DNA from: Lamellibrachia columna
Lineage: Eukaryota > Annelida > Polychaeta > Sabellida > Siboglinidae
Length of the DNA stretch: 64,000 nucleotides
Direction: 5' to 3'
Assembly (NCBI GenBank): GCA_963662155.1
Contig: OY759261.1
Location: 69,165,845 to 69,229,844, forward strand
The position numbers and the translations under genes are program-made. Shown here in pieces: positions 1-45,100 of this stretch; position 1 is the first letter of the stretch, and every line of letters starts with the position of its first letter. The notes under the pieces were generated by a model. That model did no database searches. It saw only the letters and a list, made by a program, of their open reading frames with translations, and had not been told where the DNA came from.

Positions 1-775
1 AAGGGTAAGATTTCCATGACACACTGCCATATAAGGAACAGAAGGGTAAGATGTCCACGACACACTCGTCGCTGTCATATAAGGAACAGAAGGGTAGGAT
101 GTCCACAACACACTCGTCGCTGCCATATAAGGCACAAAAGGGTAAGATGTCAATGACACACTCATCACTGCCACATGAGGAACAGAAGGGTAAGATGTCC
201 ACGACACACTCGTCGCTGCCATATAAGGCACAAAAGGGTAAGATGTCAACGACACACTCATCGATGCCACATGAGGAACAGAAGGGTAAGATGTCCACGA
301 CACACTCGTCGCTGCCATATAAGGCACAAAAGGGTAAGATGTCACCGACACACTCATCGATGCCACATGAGGAACAGAAGGGTAAGATGTCCACGACACA
401 CTCGTCGCTGCCATATAAGGCACAAAAGGGTAAGATGTCAACGACACACTCATCGATGCCACATGAGGAACAGAAGGGTAAGATGTCCATGACACACTCG
501 TTGCTGCCATATAAGGAACAGAAGGGTAAGATGTCAACGACACACTCATTGCTGCTACATGAGGAACAGAAGGGTAAGGTGTCCACGACACACTCGTCAC
601 TGCCATATAAGGAACAGAAGGGTAAGATGTCCACGACACACTCGTCGCTGCCATATGAGGAACAGAAGGGTAAGGTGTCCACGACATACTCGTCACTGCC
701 ATATAAGGAACAGAAGGGTAAGATGTCAACGACACACTCATCGCTGCCATATAAGGAACAGAAGGGTAAGCATTC
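1..775. repeat. 48 bp minisatellite with a 96 bp higher-order pattern
   Basis: About 16 units of AAGGGTAAGATGTCCACGAC plus CACACTCGTCGCTGCCATAT-AAGGAACAG. Between about 130 and 480 two unit types alternate (CATATAAGGCACAAAAG versus CACATGAGGAACAG), giving a 96 bp higher-order repeat. Because 48 is a multiple of three, an open frame of 243 codons arises (51-782, plus), but it lies antisense in a RAPGEF4 intron and is not supported as a gene. The array starts before the window. Confidence 0.95.
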
Positions 776-1165
776 ATTCTGATTTAGCAGAGACAACAGT
801 TTTTCATTCACATAAAAAATAAACAATAATAATAATTTAAATAATAACAAGTAAAAATCAAAATGATCCAACGAAACAAAAACTTCCAGGATCATTGAAA
901 AATGTCCTGGATCATTCAAATATCTACTTTCATATGTCATCAATATTACTTTTGTAAACTTCATAAACATCAATTAATGAAATATATTCTGATACCATGA
1001 CATTCCGGTAAAGATGTTTTGAGATATTTATTCGATTTGTATGAGATTCAAATGCCGATTTTTCTACAAATATTTGCATCTATCAACTTCCACCCAACAT
1101 AGTTAGGCAATTTCAAATTTAACTGCTCTAACCCTTCATGACAACCAGTTAAACAAATCACTCAC
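776..1165. other. RAPGEF4 intron 7, no feature recognised
   Basis: AT-rich sequence between the 48 bp array and the exon 7 donor. No repeat or gene recognised. Confidence 0.6.
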
Positions 1166-36856
<35,691 letters not shown>

Positions 36857-37174
36857 CTTCGCTGTATACTGAGAGATGGTCATCCATGCAAGTAAGCGAG
36901 CCAGTGGTCAGTGTGGCTGTAGTGAGTGTGTGTGTGATGGTCAGTGTTAATGTGACATTAACTATGCACAACCTGGTCCACTCCATAGTCCATGGTCAGC
37001 TCCTGTAATCTGCAATCAGAGCCATTTACACAATCACTGCTGTCTCAGTAAGGCCACAGAGGAGTCAGGAAATGGGGGAGGTAGAGAATTATGAAATATC
37101 TTACATCAGTAACACTTGATGTCTAATTTCCTGGGCAATAACACACAGCACACTTGATCTAAATCTTAATTCTC

Positions 37175-37402
37175 AGGTAGTGGACTGGTGGTGGTGGAGG
37201 TGGTGGTGGTGGTGGTGGTGGTCTGGTGGTGGTGGTGGTGGACTTTTGGTGGTGGTGGACTGGTGGTGGTGGACTGGTGGTGGACTGGTGGTCGTGGCAG
37301 CGGCGATGGCAGTGGTGGCGGTTGTGGTGGACTGGTGGTGGTGGTGGTGGACTGGTGATGGTGGTGGTGGACTGGCAGTGGTGGTGGCAGTGGTGGTAGT
37401 AA
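37175..37402. repeat. TGG trinucleotide-based microsatellite
   Basis: GGTGGTGGTGGACTGGTGGT-type runs interrupted by ACT and GCAG. Lies about 320 bp upstream of the RAPGEF4 start codon, so it may sit near the promoter or in the 5' UTR. Confidence 0.93.
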
Positions 37403-37442
37403 CATTATAAATAATAATGATAACAATAATAAATTGTCACTA

Positions 37443-37766
37443 CCAATAAAAAGGTACATTCCTATATAGTGTGGTGTCCAGTCCTTGAGAATGTTCAAAG
37501 CGCTTTACACTTCACCCCCTGGCAGACCTGTTCATTCTAATGCCATATCAACTTCTCTGGGAAGCATTCAACCACACTGCAATTACTGCGAAAAGACTAT
37601 TCTTTGACATATCCACCTCTGTCTGTAGCCAGGTACTCATTTATACAGCTGAGTGAACTGCGGCAATGTGGGATGAATTTTTTTTACAAATGGCAACAAG
37701 AGGATTTGAACCCGGGTTCTCTCGATTGAGAGCCCGACATTCTAACTGGTATGCTACTGTGCCCCA
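37443..37766 (-). mobile_element. Full-length tRNA-derived SINE
   Basis: Read on the minus strand: a tRNA-like head with TAGCATACCAGTTAGAATGT (box A region) and GGGTTCAAATCC (box B), a central block CAGCTGTATAAATGAGTACC, and a distal part with AGCGCTTTGAACATTCTC and CTATATAGGAATGTACC. The head could fold as a tRNA but lacks an intact acceptor end, so it is not a tRNA gene. Relatives of its parts are at 16912, 43925, 51197 and 52790. Confidence 0.8.
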
Positions 37767-39639
37767 CAGTTAATAATATGTTAAAAATATATCACATATG
37801 TTAATAACAATCATATGTTAATAATAACAATGTTATTAATAACAACATGTTATTAACATGTTCATGCTATATTATTATTAATGCATTATTAATATTAATG
37901 TGTTAATGTGTAGTTATGTTAATACTAATAGGTTAATAATATGGTAATTTCATTTACAGTACATTTTTCTTAAAGGTTTTTGTGTAAAAAAAATGTCATC
38001 ATTACTGAAATGTAGATACACTGCACTTTAATTATTTGTGATAATTTCAATAAGAGCAAAACATGATATCGTGGAAACAACAGCAGAAGCAGTAGCCAGA
38101 AATTTAGTCAAAGCAGTTTGAAATTAGCTGTAGTGGCAAAAACAGCAGTGCATCATTTACTCCTGGAATGGCACCTCAAGTATCTAATCCACAGTGAGAT
38201 ATAAAACAAGCTAGATGAATTAGCAGTGTAACCAACCGATATAGATAATGGGATGTGCATTAATAAAGTTTGAGGTCATTAATCGCGGTAACTGTGTAAT
38301 TAATTAGACAGTGTGTTAGAGCGACTTTATGTAAACATCAAGGGAAATAATCTTCATGTTTGTGCAATAAAATGACACATGGCACATTCAGTGATAAGAT
38401 ATAAATATTTTAGCAATGTAACAATGATAAATTATGGAGTGTTGGATGGGATATGACTATAATACTAACTTGGATTTATTGTTACGGTTTATTTAGTGGT
38501 TAAAAAATAATGGCCAGGCAGCTTTCTCAATAAAATAATATGGCTACACGCCTTCCCATGCATACGGCACATGAATTATAGGGAAATGAAACTGTTTGCT
38601 GGGTACAGATCAGTATTTGTACTGTTGATGATCATGTTAAAACACAACCATGGCATACAATATATGAAATACAGATTTACAGAGAAGTGAAATTGATCGC
38701 CTGGGATAGATCATTATTTGCATTGATTTTCATGGGAAATTGGCGGGAGTCCACTGGTCTCCTACTCTGCTCATAGTTGGGAATCTACAGACAAATTTGG
38801 GAGTCCATTTTCAGCAAATTTATCTTATGTATGGCGCTCGATAATTTGGTTCCCGAATAATTCCCTAGAGGCACACTACAAACAGGAAACTTATGAAAGG
38901 CTAATACACTGGCGCCACACTGTGGACTGTCTACCAATCAGCAGCGTGTGCCTCCGTTCAATCACGGGACATTTTGATCTCGAGGCATTTCGATCATATA
39001 GGGCATTTTTCTCACCGGCTGCATGTCTGTAAGAAGGTGCTCACATGGCATTTGTTCGTGTTATATTTTGTAATTAGGCATTTATTATTTCCAAAGAAAA
39101 ACTGGTGCTAGATTAAAAAATCTATATATAATTATGTTCAGGTAAAGTCAATGCTAAGACGTTAAGTCAAGTATTTGCAACAGACAGGAGCTACAAACTG
39201 TGACCCCATCTTTGAATACATTATCCAAACTATGTGAACATTCAATGGTCTTTTCAGTTCTGGATTCAGCCGAGTTCTTTATATTCTTCCCTGCTTGTTC
39301 GTGTCTTTCTACAATATGGACTTAAGTTACTTATTTCTGTGTTAAACGAGGTCTAACTATATTGTTTTATACAGGGTTAGAGTTACATTTCTTACAGGCC
39401 ACAGGAGTGTGTTGCCTTATCGTTGCTTCCCAGCGTACGTCATGTATGTGGACGGGTGAAATGTCAAAATTACCCATGTCAAATTAAAAATGAAATGTTA
39501 AAATTTGGGGGGGCCAAAGGGACGGGGCAAGGGGGGTGCGAGCTTAGTCACCCATTAGTTTGCCATTTAGTGACGCCACAGCTTATTCACAGAAAAATTC
39601 ATACCCCAAAGCCAAAGAGGACCTGGAAGTGCACGTCCC
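37767..39639. other. Intergenic, unassigned
   Basis: AT-rich with repeated TTAATAATAACAATGTTATTAAT-like self-complementary words at 37790-37945. No coding sequence recognised. Confidence 0.5.
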
Positions 39640-39885
39640 CCCAACTGTGGTAGCTCAGCTGATCGAAGAACCGCAGACTGGTGATTGAGGGGGGTCGGGC
39701 CGGGGGTCAAGGCTACCTGCTGCTGTTTAGGAACTTGCTTTGGCAGTGTTGTTCATCCCATACCGCCTGTGTCTTTCGAACTTTCAGAAGAGACACTAAA
39801 AGCTTTGGTCCCTTCTAACGGCGACAGTAAATGCCCAACACAGCGAAAAAGGAAAACACTGTCGTTAACTCACTTTCTCTAAAAA
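39640..39885 (+). mobile_element. tRNA-derived SINE, second family
   Basis: The head TGTGGTAGCTCAGCTGATCG is box-A-like and GGGTCAAGGCT is a decayed box B. The body TGTGTCTTTCGAACTTTCAG, AGAGACACTAAAAGC and TGGTCCCTTCTAAC matches the element at 40765. Confidence 0.6.
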
Positions 39886-40323
39886 AACCACCATAATGGC
39901 ATTAGCGCAAATGCACCCTAGGTTGCGAGCATACAACCTTCAAATTTGAAGGATTAGCTCTAATGTGAAGAATAATAAACACGCCACTGAGTTTCACTCA
40001 TAACACGATCACGTTCACTCAGTTCAGTAGTGACTAGTGTCAGTCAGTGACGGGCAAACGATGTCATGGCCATGGCCCATGGCATGCTGCTCGTGTTCTT
40101 TGATTTGAAGTTTGACTAAACAAACAATCAGGGTTAGTCGCTTACTGCAATTAATAGTCATTAAACGAGTAAGTACCTGCTGTTGCTGTCGACAATTCAC
40201 ACCTCTGCCGCGGGCGTCATGTTGCAGGAACAACAGGGCTACTGACTGTTCTTACAAACTCGGGCACGAAAGAAAACACAAGCACATGTGATTAACCCGC
40301 GTAGTGAAAGGCGTTAACCGAAT

Positions 40324-40420
40324 TGACCAATCAACTGGTGTCTTGCAGACCATTGGTCGTCGTCTGCCGCGTTTTGTTACAGTTTCGCTGATTGGATGCA
40401 TTTGATGCATGATGGCGACT
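40324..40420 (+). promoter_or_regulatory. Candidate SNX13 promoter with three CCAAT boxes and an ATGGCG motif
   Basis: CCAAT at 40327-40331 and inverted ATTGG at 40352-40356 and 40391-40395 resemble clustered NF-Y sites. They are followed by ATGGCGACT at 40412-40420, similar to the YY1-type downstream element found near metazoan start sites. The stretch is richer in CpG than its surroundings and has no TATA box. A possible 5' UTR exon donor (TTAAG|GTGATT) is near 40559. Promoter activity and the exact start are inference. Confidence 0.4.
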
Positions 40421-40600
40421 AAGGTTGTTGACAAATGGATAATTACGTAAAATACTGCAATTTTTATTTCAGTGATGTATAATAACGAAGCTTCGTACAA
40501 CGGAATGGAATAAATGAGTTCAAACATCAGCGACAGTGTACAGTCGCGTTGTATTAAGGTGATTTAGCTGTCAAAGATAACCATAACGTCATAACATAAG

Positions 40601-40634
40601 GACACTGTCACTGACAGTTGTCAGTGACAGTGTC
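40601..40634. promoter_or_regulatory. Perfect 34 bp palindrome (16 bp arms, 2-base loop)
   Basis: GACACTGTCACTGACA is followed by GT and its exact inverse TGTCAGTGACAGTGTC. It is located between the candidate SNX13 promoter and exon 1. It can form a stable hairpin; its role is unknown. Confidence 0.85.
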
Positions 40635-40764
40635 GTTTGATTTGTGGATGGGATTTGCCGGGCAGAACTCTTCACGTGTCATGTAAACATTATATGTACC
40701 TAATGTAGACATTAGCGTGACGTACACGGGGCCATGTTGACTCATTTCGCCCGTGATTACAACT

Positions 40765-41000
40765 GCTGCCGTTTCAAGGCCTGTGCAGTTTCGTTCACCC
40801 CACTGGCACTGTACGGCGGGCTGTGTCTTTCGGAAGAGACACTAGTACTAGTAGTAACCGAAGCCGAAGGCCAAAACTAAAAGCCGTTGGTCCCTTCTAC
40901 CTAACCTGGTGTCTATTCCAGGCCCACGGGAAGTAAAAGATCCCATGTAGGGAAAAGGAAAAAACCTGTCGTGGTCTCACTAACGCAAGAGAAGGAAAAC
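40765..41000 (+). mobile_element. SINE body, second family
   Basis: TGTGTCTTTCGGAAGAGACA, AAAGCCGTTGGTCCCTTCTA and GGGAAGTAAAAGATCCC match the body of the 39640 SINE and the conserved central domain style of widespread marine-invertebrate SINEs. Confidence 0.6.
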
Positions 41001-41044
41001 TCAGAAAATAAACTACTCCTACACGTAAGGTCATAATTAAGGGC

Positions 41045-41645
41045 CACATCAAAGATTGTTACTTAAACTAAAAAAGTCCATGGTATAGGAAATGATGTAA
41101 TCAACGGAATAGAAAATTGGCTTACACATAGAAGACAGATAGTAATAGAAGATGGGGTGCCACAGGGATTAGTATTAGGCCCTATACTATTTGTAATATA
41201 TATATATATATAACTGATTTGGAAGATGACATATCCAGCAAAGTACTGAAATTTGCAGTTGACACAAAAGACCAAATAGAAGTGTTTAAAATATGTAATG
41301 GTTATGATGATATTGTTAGGAATATGTCCTTCAAACAAAGAAGGCAGTAGAACCAGAGGACACAAAGCAGCATTAGTTAAAGAACAGTGTAGGTTGGACA
41401 TGATAAAATACTCATTCTCACATAGGGTAATAAATGAATTGAACAAACTGTCAAATGATTGTGTTAATGCTAGTAGTATGAATATGTTTAAAAACAGAAT
41501 TGACAAATATCTAATAAGGGCGGACATAGATGATAAGGTTGTTGGACTCTCGATAAGCCAATGGCTTCCTTGTCCACTTGTCGTCTGGAAGACTGGAATA
41601 TGTAGTTTTGGATGGCAATCTTGTTAAATCTTCAGGTCCATTTGC
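41045..41645 (+). mobile_element. LINE copy, internally deleted (same family as 3750-4450)
   Basis: HGIGNDVINGIENWLTHRRQ, GVPQGLVLGPILF and KVLKFAVDTKD cover part of the RT domain. The sequence then jumps to IEVFKICNGYDDIVRN and the C-terminal INELNKLSNDCVNASSMNMF, and ends in the shared 3' UTR (CGATAAGCCAATGGCTTCCT) and AATCTTGTTAAATCTT tail. The YADD region reads FAVDTKD, with one catalytic Asp lost. A TA microsatellite (41197-41213) interrupts the frame. Confidence 0.8.
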
Positions 41646-42017
41646 TAATTATACTAAAACCAGTGTATGCGCACAAAACTCCTGTACAGTTAGCCCAAGA
41701 ATCAGATTTTTGGAGTCAACCTATTGAGACTTGAAAAATTGCATTAAAAATGTTACAATAACCACTAAATTAATTGAGTTATGACTACATAAATGACTTA
41801 TACTTAATAAAAGATTGCTTTTCCATTCACACATAGAAATTCTGGCAGTCCCGGAAACCGCTGCCGAATTACGTTGTCTGGTTAGATTTCACATTTGACG
41901 ACCCAAAGTTTTGACGCAATTGGAGGAACATCATTGTGGCCAAATACCATGGTTATGAGAAAGAAATATACTTGTCACAGTTTCATCAACGAATTTATTT
42001 AAAGTTTCTGTTTCCAG

Positions 42018-42136
42018 ATGGCACTGCAGTCATGGAGCTACAGTTGGGTCGCACTGGCCGTTGTCTTTGTACTGACCACCTTTGGCCCGGTCAGCCTTCT
42101 CTGGCTGCTTCTGTGTGTTGTATCATTTATAGTCGG
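42018..42136 (+). CDS. SNX13: SNX13 exon 1, start codon and first membrane segment (residues 1-40)
   Basis: The ATG is followed by ALQSWSYSWVALAVVFVLTT, then FGPVSLLWLLLCVVSFIVG, two hydrophobic helices broken by FGP exactly as at the SNX13 N-terminus. The donor is GG|GTGAGT. The ATG is preceded by TTTCCAG, so a noncoding 5' exon may splice directly onto it. Exit phase 2. Confidence 0.9.
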
Positions 42137-45100
42137 GTGAGTCATCCGGATATGCCACATTTACTTGGATGAAATGTGTTTTTTTACCTTTACATTCTAG
42201 ATAAAGCCTGACAAATCCACCATAAATCTACCTAGCAGCAAAATAAATTTAGGGACTATATAGCATACTTGCTTTTTGAGGGATTTGTCATTTAATTTTA
42301 TCCTTGTCTGATGAACACAAGAAAATATGCACTTTATCTTTTTCTATTTGAAAATCAGTATTAAAACTTGATACGGCCGTATTCCTTCCAAAATCCCAAA
42401 AATCTGTATTGCACAAAATTATGGGAAATCCTTATAATGTGGTTAATCTGCATATATACTTGCTTCCAGTTTGGTGAAAAGTTGCTTTATGTCATACCTA
42501 TCTACACATGCCAGGAACATCATCGTAAGTCAGAATTTCAAACCGGCCATCTCAGCACGGAATTTAAGAGTAACCTATGATGATAATATAAATTTTAGAC
42601 AGCATATTTCACAAACTTTTAGCATATTTCACCAACTTTTAGCATATTTCACCAACTTTTAGCATATTTCACCAACTTGTCATTGCTGCTTTTATCACAA
42701 TCGTGACCTTCGTCATATTCGCCGTTATCAATGTGTCTTTTGCTGTCGCCAAAACTATTGCAACTGCTCTTGTTAGCAGTAGACTTAATTATTGTAATTC
42801 CCTTTATCATAATATTGCTCTCAAGGATATCTTGAAATTTTAATATGTGCAAATTTTTTTAACAAGGGTAGTTAGCCGGTCTCCTCATTTCTCTTACTCA
42901 GTACCACTTCTTAAATGGTTGCATTGGCTCCCTGTCCGAAATCGCATTATTATCTGCACAATTACCTATCAAGCACTTTCATCCAAGCAACCAGCATATT
43001 TACATTCACTGCTCACTCCTGCAAGACAGCCCAAACAGCTTCGATCATCTAATTCTAATCTACTTTTCATTCCCAGTGTTAAGACAAATGTCGGAACTAG
43101 AGGTTTTTCAGTTGCTTCACCGACTCTGTGGAACTCAGTCCCTGTTAGTGTTAAGTCTGTAGGAAATATAACAACATTTCGCCGTAAACTGAAAACCCAC
43201 CTTTTAAACGGGCTTATCCTCCATAGCTCCCCACCAATCCGACTTTTTACAACTGGAACTGCTTATCGATTATGAACTGCTTAACCCCTTTTTGTTTTGG
43301 TGCGCTGTCGAGCTTGGGTCTCCTGAGGATTTTAGCACAGTAGAAGTATTTTATATATTATTATGAAGCACACAATGAATGCTATTCGCCGTTCCATGCC
43401 ATTTTATTCATTTAGCGGCCGTTCCTGGTCAAATTGACTAAGCCTGTTGCTTAGTCAGTGCCGATGCAGTCATAATTTTGTACATCCCAGTCAGTTTATC
43501 TTATGTTTCTAAATAATTCTTGCGAGGGGGCAGTATTGCAAATCCCTATTGCTATCCTCAAATTAAAAATATCTTAACAAACATGGTATTATCATATTAT
43601 GCATGTTCCAGGGCACTGATGGTGCTGTACCAACATGGACGGACAAAGGGGAAGACTTGGAGGAAGGGCAGTATGATGCAAGTCTCCTTCCCACCCTTGG
43701 GGTTACCTCTGGTAAGAACTGGGGTTACTTAATTCTTCCCAAATATTTGGGTCTCTGCCACCATTATTTATTTTGAATATCCAAAAAAATATTTTCCCCA
43801 TTTTTAGAAGTTGGACTCTTATTGAAGAGAAATATTGTTTGAATCCTCTTGAATCCTCTTGAATCCTCTTGAATACTCTTGCCCTCATTTTGAAGGTGGG
43901 TGGTTTTGTTCATTTCATGTTGCCATAGTTCACTCAGCTGTATAAATGAGTACCTGGCTATGTGCTTTTTTACATGTTGGGGTCTGCGTTTGAATCCTGC
44001 TTGCAGTTGGTGGATGACCTTAGGAAAGGAGGGAAGAACATGAAAGCTGACAAAAGAATGACAGGCTCAAGTACAATTGATGAAGTCTTACAAGAGGTAT
44101 TGTTCTGGGGAGTCATGATGATGAATAAGGTATTTGCCTATACAAGTAGAATTGATGAAGTCTTACAAGAGGTGATGTTCTGGGGAGTCATGATGATGAA
44201 TAAGGTATTTGCCTATACAAGTACAATTGATGAAGTCTTACAAGAGGTATTGTTCTGGGGAGTCATGATGACGAATAAGGTATTTGCCTATACAAGTACA
44301 ATTGATGAAGTCTTACAAGAGGTATTGTTCTGGGGAGTCATGATGACGAATAAGGTATTTGCCTATACAAGTAGAATTGATGAAGTCTTACAAGAGGTGA
44401 TGTTCTGGGGAGCCATGATGACGAATAAGGTATTTGCCTATACAAGTACAATTGATGATGTCTTACAAGAGGTATTGTTCTGGGGAGTCATGATGACGAA
44501 TAAGGTATTTGCCTATACAAGTACAATTGATGAAGTCTAACAAGAGGTGATGTTCTGGGGAGTCATGATGATGAATAAGGTATTTGCCTATACAAGTATA
44601 ATTGATGAAGTCTTACAAGAGGTGATGTTCTAGGGAGTCATGATGATGAATAAGGTAATTGCCTATACAAGTACAATTGATAAAGTCTTACAAGAGGTGA
44701 TGTTCTGGGGATTCATGATGACGAATGAGGTTTTTGTCTATACAAGGAACATCTAAAACAATCTAACTTGTACCACTCACAGGGCTAAATACAGTTGAAC
44801 ATATTTAAATGCAAATAGTTCATGCTCAAATACATCAAATACATACATATGCATATCAGGTATATTTGAAAATATCAAAAAGTGTTCGAAATTTCAAATT
44901 CTTCTCATTCTATTGCAGATACATTTGCTTAGAAAATACTTATAAATATTATGCAAATTATATTTAAATGTATTTAATTGCTCTTGACCTGATGTTGAAC
45001 TCCACCCGTTTGTCTAACTCGAACCTTCCAGTTATTTGCATAACCTGACCTTTATAGTCTTCATCTTCAGTGTTCTTGACCTGACCTTCACCTTCCATTA

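Noticed and set aside
51..782. 243-codon repetitive protein MSTTHSSLPYKEQKGK
   Set aside because: 48 bp array with no start context, no non-repeat coding flank, and antisense to the RAPGEF4 intron. Could be revisited if transcripts exist.
37700..37766. Possible tRNA gene on the minus strand
   Set aside because: It has box A and box B like sequence, but is joined to a SINE body and has no proper acceptor stem; similar heads occur in other copies.
43962..44540. 192-codon frame as an independent repetitive protein
   Set aside because: It contains SNX13 exon 3 and then the 75 bp array; the upstream part lacks a conserved start and the exon has its own acceptor.
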